From: Nanobdellati archaeon
Lineage (GTDB): Archaea; Nanobdellota; Nanobdellia; UBA10117
Reading direction: 5' to 3'
Length of the DNA stretch: 42,891 nucleotides
NCBI GenBank assembly: GCA_016182015.1
Contig: JACOYC010000011.1
Location: 1 to 42,891 of the forward strand
Part shown: one piece after another, positions 22,842-30,123 of the stretch
Layout of the letters: the number at the start of each line of letters is the position of its first letter
Position numbering within the stretch: position 1 is the stretch's first letter
Program-made: the position numbers and the translations under genes
Notes under the pieces: generated by a model
Told to the model about the DNA's origin: nothing
The model's input: the letters and a program-made list of their open reading frames with translations, nothing else
Databases searched by the model: none

Positions 22842-23364
22842 TCGTGATGCCCGCGCATACAGGAGAACAAAGCGGCCATTCACACGAATCTCAAAATTAC
22901 GGTCAAAGGGCTATGTAAAGGGCGCGCCGCAGATGAAAACAGTCCAGTATGATATGGGAAATTCCAAACTACCCTACTCGCACGAAGTCCAGCTGATATG
23001 CACAAAAAAACAGCAGATTCGTGATAATGCGCTTGAGGCAGCAAGGCAGGCCGCTGTTCGTTATCTGGACCTGAATGCCGCTAAGGAAGGATATTATGTT
23101 AAATTGAGAGCAGTCCCGCACCACATAATCCGTATGAAACCGCTGGCAACAGGCGCAGGCGCAGATAGGTTCCAGCAGGGAATGAGCCTTTCATATGGCT
23201 CGCCGGAAGGCCATGCGGCGCAGGTTAAACCAGGCAAGATTCTGTTTAGTTTTTATGTAAATGAAAATCAGATTGAAATTGCAAGGGAAGCAGCAAGAAA
23301 GGCAGGCACAAAGCTGCCGATGCACTGCAAGATTGAAGTTTTAAATATTATAAAAACAACGTAA
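22831..23364 (+). CDS. rpl10e: Ribosomal protein L10e (uL16 family)
   Basis: The large-subunit protein that occupies the place of bacterial L16 near the A-site. The order MAKLRDARAYRRTKRPFTR, then VQYDMGN, HHIIRMKPL, TGAGADRFQQGM and LPMHCKIEVL is diagnostic of the archaeal family. The start is taken at GTG 22831 because archaeal L10e proteins begin M-A-K-x-x-x-R-x-Y-R; extending to the ATG at 22780 would translate the hairpin element. At 177 residues the length is normal. An upstream ATG at 22728 opens a separate 30-codon frame that also begins M-A-K-L and ends at a TGA, so ribosomes from the old start would not reach L10e. Confidence 0.93.
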   Translation: MAKLRDARAYRRTKRPFTRISKLRSKGYVKGAPQMKTVQYDMGNSKLPYSHEVQLICTKKQQIRDNALEAARQAAVRYLDLNAAKEGYYVKLRAVPHHIIRMKPLATGAGADRFQQGMSLSYGSPEGHAAQVKPGKILFSFYVNENQIEIAREAARKAGTKLPMHCKIEVLNIIKTT

Positions 23365-23393
23365 TTAATTTAAAAAATAAAAACAAAAAGAAT

Positions 23394-23780
23394 TTACCTG
23401 CGGCCTTTTGAAACTGCTACTCCGATAATTCCGCCAATCAGCCCAAATATCAGGCCAACAACAACTGAAACTATCAGCGCCAGCAACCCTATCGCTGCAC
23501 CGATTCCGCCGCCAAGCGAGCCAAGCAATGCGCTGCCAACAACACTTACGGCAATAAGTGCAAAAATTCCGCTGACCAGGCCGCCAAGTGCGCCGGTCAC
23601 AAGGCCAGTTACAACACCTTTGCCCATATCCCTGTCTTTAGCATAATATGCGGCAACAGCTCCACCAACAATAGGTGCAAGTAGTCCAAGCAGGCCAGCC
23701 TTTACTGCGCCCAGCACTAAGCCAAGCACAACATAGACCGCCACGCCTATCCAGATAGATTTCCAATTCAAATTGGCCAT
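23394..23780 (-). CDS. Glycine-rich membrane protein, 128 aa
   Basis: About four hydrophobic segments rich in Gly and Ala, with G-x3-G repeats (GGAVAAYYAKDRDMGKGVVTG, given in part as GGAVAAYYAKDRDMGKG) and a short basic end (SKGRR). ATG 23780 is used since GGTGGT lies just upstream at the normal spacing; the longer frame adds only four residues. It resembles small TIGR04086/DUF5518-like archaeal membrane proteins in build, but I cannot confirm any family. Convergent with L10e. Confidence 0.6.
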   Translation of the reverse strand: MANLNWKSIWIGVAVYVVLGLVLGAVKAGLLGLLAPIVGGAVAAYYAKDRDMGKGVVTGLVTGALGGLVSGIFALIAVSVVGSALLGSLGGGIGAAIGLLALIVSVVVGLIFGLIGGIIGVAVSKGRR

Positions 23781-23911
23781 TATTACCACCATGCATCTAT
23801 CGCCGCTCGGGCTTTATAAACTTTATGAAAAACGTTTTACACGTTTTCCAGTCCTTTTGCCTGCCCCACTATGCGAGTAAAAGTTATATACTATTATATT
23901 CTTGTTTATTT

Positions 23912-25519
23912 ATGGCCACTAGTATTAAATGGATTCAGGATATTTCGGATGCTGATGAAAAGTTATTTGGCCGCGAGACAGCCCTGCTGTCAAGATTGAA
24001 AAGGACAGGCCTGCCAGTTCAGAAATCCTTTGTGCTGTCGGCCGCGGCACGGGCAGATTTTAGCAGAAACAAGAATTTTTCAGAAGAATTAAAAGAGGAA
24101 ATTGAGGCAGCATACTCGTTGCTCGGTTTTGAACCTGCCGGCAAAAAAAGCGTCGATGACATTCTTTCGAAATCGCCGGATGTAGCTGCCACGGTCTGGC
24201 CGGCCAGCGCACCGCTGGCAAGAAAGCTAAGCATTACAGGTTTTACTAACGTCCTGCAGGCGATCCGCGAAATCTGGGCAAAGCACAAGTCGCCAATAAT
24301 TATTCAGCGCCAGATCAGCCCGGAAAAATCTGGCAGTGCAAGAATTGAAGACGGAAAACTAAAGATAGACGCAGCTTGGGGATTTTACGCGCCAAGCCCA
24401 GACAAAAATAGCATGGTTGTTGCAGACGAGTTTGGCAGGATAATAAGGAAGAACATTCCGGACAGCCTGAAATCGCGCGAAATTATTTCTGATGCCGAGC
24501 ACGGAATAATAGACAAGCTTGCCAGAAAGTCAGAAAGTGTTACAGGCCAGCCGGTTTCATTTAACTGGTCACTGGCCGGCAAGTCAGTCTATCTGGACAG
24601 CATAAGCACAAGCGCGGAAACTTACGATTATGCGGCAGGCTTTTCATTCTTGGAAAACGGGTCGGCAAAGCAAAGTCTAATAGACAACTTGCTGAACGTT
24701 TTTGATGGCTTAAACATCGGCAAACCCAAGGCGCCAAAAGGCGCTGAAAATACATCATATCTGGAGATATTTTTTAACAAAATAGTCGCGCCGATAACCG
24801 GCAGGCTGCAAACTGGAGACCAAGAACAAAAGACAAAGAACGAAATAATTTCAATCTATGATGAAGTTTGCGCAACCAATCTGCAGGCACTAGTAGTAAA
24901 TACCAAGGCTGCGTGCGTTGAGAATGCAATACTTGACCTTTCGGAACTTAGCAACACCGAGAATCTCTCAGAGTATGAAAACCTGATTTTCGAGAAGGCC
25001 AGCGGCATTAAAGAGCCATGGGTTAAAATATCCAGCCCGCTCGACAAGGAGTCGGCGGAAATATTCTCGGCCGAACTCAGGGCCATCAGGCGTTTAACGG
25101 AAAATAACGTTAATTTCGGTATTTTGGTTTCAGGAATTTCCACGATTAACGGAATGAAAAAAACAAAAGAAATACTGCAGAACGGCTTGCAGGCCAGGAT
25201 CGGGCTGGAGTTTGACAGCATGAATTCTGTAATGATAGCAGATATTTTGTGCAGGCTTTCCGATTTTGCAACTGCAAACGTAAAAAAACTTAGGCAGCAG
25301 ATTTCCGGCCGGCCATTGCTGCGTGCTCTAAAAGACATACACCGCAGCGCCAGGGTTGCAGGCATACCGTTCTCTCTTGTGCTGTACTCGCCTGACAAAT
25401 CTCTTACAGAATTTTTAATCCGCGAGGGCTTTGAAACAATTGCGGCGCCTGAAAAAATTCATGATACAATTAAACTGCACATATTGGAAGCTGAAAAAAA
25501 ATTGCTGCTGGCGCGTTGA
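23912..25519 (+). CDS. PEP-synthase-like protein lacking the phosphohistidine domain, 535 aa
   Basis: The N-terminal part (D-I-S-D-A-D-E-x-L-F-G, GLPVQKSFVLSAAA, ITGFTNVLQAIREIWA, PIIIQRQI) follows the ATP-grasp domain of phosphoenolpyruvate synthase, and the last 180 residues (FGILVSGIST, GLEFDSMNSVMIADI, PFSLVLYSPDKSLTEFLIREGFETIAA) follow its C-terminal TIM barrel. The usual central T-x-G-G-x-x-x-H-A phosphohistidine domain is missing and the protein is about 250 residues shorter than the enzyme. The barrel also lacks the expected G-T-N-D-L and C-G loops. It is therefore probably a non-catalytic relative or one with a changed role. The start at 23912 follows an AAAAGTTATATACTATT promoter-like box. 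A low-complexity repeat lies at about residue 302-310. Confidence 0.6.
   Translation: MATSIKWIQDISDADEKLFGRETALLSRLKRTGLPVQKSFVLSAAARADFSRNKNFSEELKEEIEAAYSLLGFEPAGKKSVDDILSKSPDVAATVWPASAPLARKLSITGFTNVLQAIREIWAKHKSPIIIQRQISPEKSGSARIEDGKLKIDAAWGFYAPSPDKNSMVVADEFGRIIRKNIPDSLKSREIISDAEHGIIDKLARKSESVTGQPVSFNWSLAGKSVYLDSISTSAETYDYAAGFSFLENGSAKQSLIDNLLNVFDGLNIGKPKAPKGAENTSYLEIFFNKIVAPITGRLQTGDQEQKTKNEIISIYDEVCATNLQALVVNTKAACVENAILDLSELSNTENLSEYENLIFEKASGIKEPWVKISSPLDKESAEIFSAELRAIRRLTENNVNFGILVSGISTINGMKKTKEILQNGLQARIGLEFDSMNSVMIADILCRLSDFATANVKKLRQQISGRPLLRALKDIHRSARVAGIPFSLVLYSPDKSLTEFLIREGFETIAAPEKIHDTIKLHILEAEKKLLLAR
24815..24842. repeat. ACCAAAGAC-type low-complexity repeat (copy 3) in a coding linker
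   Basis: GAGACCAAGAACAAAAGACA and a following AAGAACG lie within the PEP-synthase-like gene and are read as G-D-Q-E-Q-K-T-K-N-E. The composition is the same as copies 1, 2, 4 and 5. It falls between the two recognisable domains, where an added linker would be tolerated. Confidence 0.45.
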
Positions 25520-25601
25520 AATCAAAAAGTTTAATCAATTGTATGCTCTTAACTATAAATGTTTTTAAATTACAAAACAAATTTTATTATAAGGTGCAAC
25601 T

Positions 25602-25931
25602 TTGGGAAGGGCTTGTGTTATCTGCAAGGAAATAATCTTCAGGCCAGTGTGCACGCTCTGCATGACCGATCGGGTGGAAGAGTGGCTGGCCATGAAGAAA
25701 TTAAACATCATCCGCGAATTCAGGCAGCAGGTCCGCGCGCTTTTGGATTCTGTAATGGCACGGGAGAAGATGAACTGTGTTTCCTGCCGTTCTGAAGCGA
25801 CCGCAGTCTGCAGCTATTGCTTTGGCAGCCGCGTGGGAAGCTGGCTAAACAAGCGGGACAAAAATCTCGGTTTGGAATTTGCCCGTTACTTCAGGGAAGA
25901 GCTGGCAAGCCCGAAAGTAGCCCTTGCTTAG
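25602..25931 (+). CDS. Two-site zinc-binding protein, 109 aa
   Basis: Eight cysteines in two C-x2-C...C-x2-C sets: CVICKEIIFRPVCTLC near the start and CVSCRSEATAVCSYC near residue 58. A helical segment (VEEWLAMKKLNIIREFRQQV) lies between them and another after the second set. The two halves look like an internal duplication. The TTG at 25602 is used as start since AAGGTG lies five bases before it and the first Cys set begins at residue 5. I do not recognise the family; a nucleic-acid or protein adaptor role is usual for such knuckles, but nothing here proves it. Confidence 0.6.
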   Translation: MGRACVICKEIIFRPVCTLCMTDRVEEWLAMKKLNIIREFRQQVRALLDSVMAREKMNCVSCRSEATAVCSYCFGSRVGSWLNKRDKNLGLEFARYFREELASPKVALA

Positions 25932-25999
25932 GCCGCAGGAAAAATTATTCACATGCAAACTTAGTAAACTATTTAAACAGCCCGATTTTATTTTCTGGC

Positions 26000-26602
26000 A
26001 TGGCCGCGAGTAAAAAATCTATAACGCTGAGCAGATTTCAGCGAATTGCATTTCGTCCGCGAAACGCGATTACGCCAATAATCGCAATCATTCTTACTAT
26101 GATGATGGTTGTTGCCATTGCCGGCGCGATGTTCTATTGGATTTCCCGCATCCAGGGCCAAGGCCAGGGCGGCGTGGAAAGTTTTTCTGGCAGGTTTTTT
26201 ACAACAGCTGCAAGCGCCGTGAATGTCGTGCATGTTTCATACAACGGGAGTTTTGCAAATGCAGAACTGCTTACAATGTTCCTGCAAAACATCGGCAACT
26301 CTAACATACCGCTCGACAATGGCTCTTCATCACCGACAACTGAGTGGGTCGTGTTTGATGTAAATGGCAGGCCTGTATGCAGCTCGAACTGGGGCGGTGT
26401 TATCGGCACGAATGCGACAATCAGGTGTATGAGGGGCTGTGCCACAGACATACTGCCGGGCCAGATAAGACAAGTAGTGCTAAACCTGTCTATCGGCGAA
26501 TGCACTGTGATGAATATAACAAATGGCACGCAGGTAAAATTTATAATAGACTTCTCCGGCAAGACAACAACAACCGGAACTTTCATAAAAAATGTGCCAT
26601 AG
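26000..26602 (+). CDS. Archaeal type IV pilin, 200 aa (paralogue of 30302)
   Basis: The N-terminus has FRPRNAITPIIAIILTM then a hydrophobic helix. It is the R-G-x-S-P-x-I-A-x-I-L type class III signal peptide of archaeal pilins and archaellins, distinct from the K-K-A type of region 1. The head is beta-rich with N-x-S/T sites and a conserved set of cysteines (VCSS, IRCMRGCA, GECTV). ATG 26000 follows the normal start (MAASKK) shared with its paralogue. The 66 bases 26044-26109 are identical to 30795-30860 on the other strand. Its stop codon lies in the flank of the hairpin element that follows. Confidence 0.82.
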   Translation: MAASKKSITLSRFQRIAFRPRNAITPIIAIILTMMMVVAIAGAMFYWISRIQGQGQGGVESFSGRFFTTAASAVNVVHVSYNGSFANAELLTMFLQNIGNSNIPLDNGSSSPTTEWVVFDVNGRPVCSSNWGGVIGTNATIRCMRGCATDILPGQIRQVVLNLSIGECTVMNITNGTQVKFIIDFSGKTTTTGTFIKNVP

Positions 26603-26858
26603 TAATTGGCTCTGCTGAAACCCAAGCGAACCGCAGTTCGTTGGGAAAGCAATAAAAAATCCAGAGGATTTTTTGTGCGCAGAAAAGCCCTGCTTTTCTT
26701 GCGTCTCCCGAATTAGTGCTTTTTGAGCGAAGCACTACAACGCGAAAACTTGTTTTCGCGAGGCCCCGCGGAGCTTTGCTCCGCGCGGATTTGGGCGAGC
26801 GGTTCCGTCCACATGTATCATGGACGGAACCGAAACTTTCAATAGAGCCATGATAATT
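26596..26858. repeat. Hairpin-rich miniature element, copy 2, with extra hairpins
   Basis: The core (26703-26737 and 26789-26849) is nearly identical to copy 1 at 9777-9870. Between the two core parts lies an exact 51-base insertion (26738-26788) of two hairpins, CGCGAAAAC-TT-GTTTTCGCG and CGCGGAGC-TTT-GCTCCGCG. On the left side three more hairpins are inserted: CCCAAGCGAAC/GTTCGTTGGG, AAAAAATCC-AGA-GGATTTTTT and AGAAAAGC-CCT-GCTTTTCT. The outer ends GGCTCTGCTGAAA (26608) and TTTCAATAGAGCC (26837) are inverted repeats. GCCATAGTAATT (26596) and GCCATGATAATT (26847) may be the duplicated target and include the stop of the pilin gene. Confidence 0.75.
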
Positions 26859-27672
26859 ATGTAATTTTAATGTCAAGCACAACATGGTTTATGTGCGGCC
26901 TGTAGCCTTTTACAATTGTTGTTTTCAGCAGCCGAACCTTGAAATCTATGAAATCATTAAGCAAAATATATTCTTTTCCGCCGCTGGCAAGCCCGTGGTA
27001 ATGAATTATTGTGCCTGGCTTTGAAATTTTTATTGCTGCAGGAATAAATTTTTTGCAGCTTGGAATCAATCCCATAATAATTCTGTCTGCAACTGGTATC
27101 GGATATTTTTTGACAGCAGTTTCGCAATCTGCGCTTATGGCTGTAACATTAACCCGATTTGCGCGGATATTTTCCTGCAAATATTTAAACGCAACTGGAT
27201 TTTTTTCTATTGCAAATATCCGATTTGTCTTTTTTGTTTTTGTAATTGGAATTACCCAATAGCCTATGCCCGCAAACATATCGACTATTACTTCGTTGCC
27301 ATTCACGCCTGCGATTAATCTTTTTTTCTCCTGATGGTTGCCCTGCGAATACATAATTTCTTTTGGATTAAACCTGAAAACACAATTATTTTCTTTTACT
27401 AAAATATCATTAGGAAGCGATCCGGCAATCGCTTCGATCTTAGGCTTTCTGAATTCGCCCGAAATATTTTTCTGGAGGCAGACTGCCCTGAACTGCGGAT
27501 GCAATTCTAGGACGGCCTTCCCGATAAGTTTCTTATGTTTGTGTAATTTTTGATTTAATTTTAGAAAACAAATTTCTCCAAGCTGCTGGTATGATGCCGG
27601 CAGAAGATTAACGTCCTCTGCTGGCAGATTGCTGGCCAGCAATTTTGCAATCAGTTGTGTTTTGAATTTCAT
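26857..27672 (-). CDS. taw2: tRNA(Phe) wyosine aminocarboxypropyltransferase Taw2 (TYW2)
   Basis: Transfers the 3-amino-3-carboxypropyl group of S-adenosylmethionine to C7 of 4-demethylwyosine at position 37 of tRNA(Phe). The Trm5/TYW2 fold is evident: an N-terminal domain of about 95 residues, then FRFNPKEIMYSQGNHQEKKR, SAM-binding motif I VDMFAGIGYWVIP at about 130-142, EKNPVAFKYLQENIRANRV and DRIIMGLIPSC. The S-x-G-N-x-x-E-K-x-R segment and the G-L-I-P-S loop in place of the Trm5 N-L-P motif place it in the Taw2 rather than the Trm5 branch. HYHG near the end fits as well. At 271 residues it has the usual length of archaeal members. It is a single-gene unit convergent with the pilin. Confidence 0.82.
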   Translation of the reverse strand: MKFKTQLIAKLLASNLPAEDVNLLPASYQQLGEICFLKLNQKLHKHKKLIGKAVLELHPQFRAVCLQKNISGEFRKPKIEAIAGSLPNDILVKENNCVFRFNPKEIMYSQGNHQEKKRLIAGVNGNEVIVDMFAGIGYWVIPITKTKKTNRIFAIEKNPVAFKYLQENIRANRVNVTAISADCETAVKKYPIPVADRIIMGLIPSCKKFIPAAIKISKPGTIIHYHGLASGGKEYILLNDFIDFKVRLLKTTIVKGYRPHINHVVLDIKIT

Positions 27673-27743
27673 GGCTGAATAAAATTATCTGTATTTTTAA
27701 AGATATTCAAATAAATTTAACTATTTAACTAATCAAACTTAAT

Positions 27744-28109
27744 TTAACTTGCCGGCAACTTAATCGCGTCTGCAATCCTGCGCTCAAGTGGATTGGTTGG
27801 CTTGTCCAAGTTCAAATCTAGCGCCGCAGCCAGCTCTTCTGCAGTAAGTCTTTGGCCAGAATGAGCGTAAACGAGCTCGCCATTATGCCACTCACCAAGT
27901 TCATAAAAGCCGTGCCCAACAGATACAACAGATAAGATCCTATGCCCACTTTCAGGGCATTTTAAATACCAGCGAATGGCGCTGTCTTCTACCCAGTGAT
28001 CTCCAGGTCCGCGTGTGTGCTGTGCAGCCATAACCCCAATCGCTAGATCTATTTCTTCATATCCACGCGCATGCCCCGCACCAATTATGTCTCTGACATT
28101 TAGAGCCAT
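27744..28109 (-). CDS. Hypothetical soluble protein, 121 aa
   Basis: No known motif stands out. It has an N-terminal helical part (NVRDIIGAGHARGYEEIDLA), a middle with W, H and C residues (KCPESGHRILSVVSVGHGFYELGEWHNGELV, shown here in shorter parts: KCPESGHRIL, VGHGFYELGEWHN) and a helical C-terminus (TAEELAAALDLN). A small alpha/beta fold is likely. Its 72-base upstream region toward 28205 has A/T-rich promoter-like sequence for both divergent genes. Confidence 0.5.
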   Translation of the reverse strand: MALNVRDIIGAGHARGYEEIDLAIGVMAAQHTRGPGDHWVEDSAIRWYLKCPESGHRILSVVSVGHGFYELGEWHNGELVYAHSGQRLTAEELAAALDLNLDKPTNPLERRIADAIKLPAS

Positions 28110-28204
28110 GGTAGGGTTAGTGTGATAGTTCTTTTAAAGTTTTCTATGTATAATTTTATATGTATGTAATTTAAGCTTTTAAACAATAATTATTCATAGC
28201 ATTT

Positions 28205-28834
28205 ATGCCAATCATAAACTTCCTGCTCCAGTACGCAGAACACCTTGGATACCTTGCTGTCTATGGCCTGATCACTGGCAGTTCGTTTGGCCTGCCGATC
28301 CCTGAAGATGCCACTTTACTTGTTGCCGGCTACGCGGCAAGCCAGCACTACATCAAGCTGCCGCTTCTGATGATTGTCGCGGTGCTTGGGATTCTGACCG
28401 GAGATAATCTTGGATTCTACATCGGCAGGAAATACAAAAACGACATTCATGGCATGCTGTTCAAACACGGCCATAAGATTTTTCTGACAGCGGAAAAGGT
28501 GAACAAGATTTACATGACTTTCAGAAAACACCCGGACTGGACGATATTTCTGTCAAGGTTTGTTGTCGGCCTGAGATTTATCGCCCCACTGATTGCCGGC
28601 TCCTCAGGAATGCGGTGGCGGGAGTTCTTCCTCTTCAACTTGATCGGCGCCCTGTTTGTAGGCACGTTAATCCCGCTGGCCGGCTGGTACTTCGGGGCTA
28701 ACCTAGCTATGATTTCAAAATTTGTAAAGGATTTCTATTTAATTATTACAATAATTGCTGTGGCGATAATTATTCCCGCAATCTTTATGTACCAAAAAAA
28801 ACGGCGGGCGACAGCCGCCAAGAAAGGCTTATAA
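28205..28834 (+). CDS. DedA/VTT-family membrane protein, 209 aa
   Basis: DedA-family proteins are multi-pass membrane proteins linked to lipid flipping and membrane homeostasis. The typical order is present: YAEHLGYLAVYGLITGSS with FGLPIPEDATLLVAGY, GDNLGFYIGRKYK, FLSRFVVGLRFIAPLIAGSSGM and RWREFFLFNLIGALFVGT. The F-x-x-R-F-x-P/V-G-x-R and G-x-x-x-M signatures are the family's hallmarks. It ends in a basic cytosolic tail (QKKRRATAAKKG) and lies 22 bases before the Dph2 N-terminal gene. Confidence 0.88.
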   Translation: MPIINFLLQYAEHLGYLAVYGLITGSSFGLPIPEDATLLVAGYAASQHYIKLPLLMIVAVLGILTGDNLGFYIGRKYKNDIHGMLFKHGHKIFLTAEKVNKIYMTFRKHPDWTIFLSRFVVGLRFIAPLIAGSSGMRWREFFLFNLIGALFVGTLIPLAGWYFGANLAMISKFVKDFYLIITIIAVAIIIPAIFMYQKKRRATAAKKGL

Positions 28835-28856
28835 GAAGACGAATACGCCACAGCCT

Positions 28857-29138
28857 ATGGACTACGACCTCGAACTCCACCGCATCGTTTCTGAAGTAAA
28901 GAAGCTGGACAAAGAAAGAGCTAAAGTCTGCCTGCAATTCCCTGATGGGCTGAAGGCTGAAGCTACAAAGGCTGTCAGCCAATTGAAACTGAAAACCAAA
29001 AACCAAGGACTTAAAACAGAATTTTACATCTGGTCAGGCTCTAACTTCGGCGGGTGCGATTACCCGTGGTATCTGAAGGACTTGGGGTTTGACTTGCTGA
29101 TTAACTTTGGGCATTCTGTTTTTCGGAAGTGGTCGTAG
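28857..29138 (+). CDS. dph2: Dph2 N-terminal domain, separate gene (93 aa)
   Basis: Archaeal Dph2 is a radical-SAM-like 4Fe-4S enzyme that makes the 3-amino-3-carboxypropyl radical for diphthamide on elongation factor 2. This gene encodes domain 1 only: ELHRIVSEVKKLDKERAKVCLQ, FPDGLKAEA, then SNFGGCDYP with the first cluster cysteine, and LLINFGHSVF, where the frame ends. The rest of the enzyme, with the other two cluster cysteines, is a separate gene at 33333. Nothing seems missing between the two parts. The present end (RKWS) results from a small hairpin insertion; with one direct repeat removed it would read VFKKWPNN. A low-complexity repeat lies at about residue 44-53. Confidence 0.8.
   Translation: MDYDLELHRIVSEVKKLDKERAKVCLQFPDGLKAEATKAVSQLKLKTKNQGLKTEFYIWSGSNFGGCDYPWYLKDLGFDLLINFGHSVFRKWS
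28990..29020. repeat. ACCAAAGAC-type low-complexity repeat (copy 4) in a coding linker
   Basis: CTGAAAACCAAAAACCAAGG followed by ACTTAAAACAG, read as L-K-T-K-N-Q-G-L-K-T in the Dph2 N-terminal gene. It sits between a helix and a strand, where family members have a short turn. Confidence 0.45.
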
Positions 29139-29193
29139 AAAAACAGAATTAGAAAATCAAAGATTTTCTTTACTCGGTTTTTAAGAAGTGGCC
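29119..29193. repeat. Small hairpin element with ~16-bp direct repeats at the end of Dph2-N
   Basis: TTTTTCGGAAGTGGTC (29119-29134) and TTTTTAAGAAGTGGCC (29178-29193) match at 13 of 16 bases, 59 bases apart. Between them is AGAAAATC-AAA-GATTTTCT, and GAAAAACAGAAT pairs with ATTCTGTTTTTC at 29114-29125. The stop codon of Dph2-N (29136-29138) lies in this element. Confidence 0.6.
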
Positions 29194-29253
29194 AAATAAT
29201 TAAAGTAGCTTTTCAGTAGTTCAATAGCCTGATGCCTATCTAAAGCAGCGGCA

Positions 29254-29266
29254 CAAAAGTTAAATA
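29254..29266 (+). promoter_or_regulatory. BRE/TATA-like box before the 111-aa secreted protein
   Basis: AAAAGTTAAATAC is about 22-34 bases before the ATG at 29288, so a leaderless start is expected. The 149 bases between Dph2-N and this gene otherwise hold only the hairpin element. Confidence 0.4.
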
Positions 29267-29287
29267 CCTGTTCGTGCTATTATTTGT

Positions 29288-29623
29288 ATGGGCAAGGCCA
29301 CTCTGCTTATAATTGCAATTATAATTCTCGCGGCAGCCGGCCTTATCGCGCTAAAGTTCTCCGGCGGCATTACCAGCGCAGCGTCCGCGCCAGGCAACAA
29401 GGCAGAATCCTTTGTCTCAAACACTAATAGGGGAACCTGCGCAGACTCTGACAGCGATAACTACAAAGCCAAGGGCGTGACAATCGCAAAAAGCCCGGAC
29501 GGCCTGCTGAGCTTCACTGACAAATGCGTTTCAGCTTCGGTATTGCTTGAAGGCCTGTGTGAGCGTGGCGAGCTGACTAAAAAACAAGTAAACTGCGACT
29601 GCAAGGACGGAGTTTGTGCGTAA
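29288..29623 (+). CDS. Small exported Cys-containing protein, 111 aa
   Basis: A single N-terminal hydrophobic helix (MGKATLLIIAIIILAAAGLI) followed by an exported domain with five cysteines near CADSDSD, DKCVSAS, GLCERG, VNCDCKDGVC. There is no K-K-A motif, so a membrane anchor or cleaved signal peptide are both possible. The head is short and looks disulfide-bonded. First gene of the insert between the two Dph2 halves. Confidence 0.6.
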   Translation: MGKATLLIIAIIILAAAGLIALKFSGGITSAASAPGNKAESFVSNTNRGTCADSDSDNYKAKGVTIAKSPDGLLSFTDKCVSASVLLEGLCERGELTKKQVNCDCKDGVCA

Positions 29624-29700
29624 TCTAATGCGGCATATAAATTTATATATTATTATAGTAATTTCTATAGAATGACAAAAACTTTAGAGTTGTGACTAAC

Positions 29701-29746
29701 TTTTATATATACTGCTTTTGATAGTGGACAATCAAGTTAAGGAGGT
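29701..29746 (+). promoter_or_regulatory. Strong TATA box and consensus ribosome binding site
   Basis: TTTTATATAT at 29701-29710 and AAGGAGGT at 29739-29746, five bases before the ATG at 29752. This is the best Shine-Dalgarno match in the window; most genes here have none. It suggests high expression of the 95-residue membrane protein. Confidence 0.6.
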
Positions 29747-29751
29747 AAAAA

Positions 29752-30039
29752 ATGGCCTTTTTGGAAGGAACATTGGGTGTAGGTGTTGGCCTGCTGTTAG
29801 GATTAGCTTTCCTAAAGTACAGCGGCTACGTTGACCAACTGCGAAAGGAGCTCGGATACTTTGCTTCAGGTTCGGTATTCCTGCTTCTGACATCGGTACT
29901 GTCCGAAGTAGCTGACAGAGTCCCGAGCGTTACGACAGCGGTAGGCTGGATTAACGTCGTGTTTGCAGTGATTGCCTTTATCCTGGTGTTGATAGGCGCC
30001 ATTGCGATGGCTATCCAAATCTTCAGCAGACTAAAGTAA
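29752..30039 (+). CDS. Three-helix membrane protein, 95 aa, probably highly expressed
   Basis: Hydrophobic segments at about residues 8-23, 38-52 and 66-90, with a short charged loop (YVDQLRKEL) and a small exposed loop (SEVADRVPSVTTA). No known family. The consensus ribosome binding site and strong TATA box mark it as possibly one of the more abundant small membrane proteins. It lies with the pilin and the metal-repeat protein between the Dph2 halves. Confidence 0.65.
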   Translation: MAFLEGTLGVGVGLLLGLAFLKYSGYVDQLRKELGYFASGSVFLLLTSVLSEVADRVPSVTTAVGWINVVFAVIAFILVLIGAIAMAIQIFSRLK

Positions 30040-30086
30040 ATTTGCTGTAGAAGCGGTTAGAAGCCAACGCAAGGGTTTAAAACACC

Positions 30087-30112
30087 TTCTTTTATTTTAT
30101 TTTTTATATTAT
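30087..30112 (+). terminator. T-rich likely terminator of the 95-aa gene
   Basis: Several T-runs (TTCTTTTATTTTATTTTTTA) follow about 50 bases after the stop codon. Archaeal intrinsic terminators are T-rich without a needed hairpin. The convergent pilin gene ends at 30302. Confidence 0.35.
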
Positions 30113-30123
30113 TAAAATAACAT

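Noticed and set aside
27744-28109. Zinc finger protein
   Set aside because: Only one Cys and a few His are present and they do not form a metal-binding pattern.
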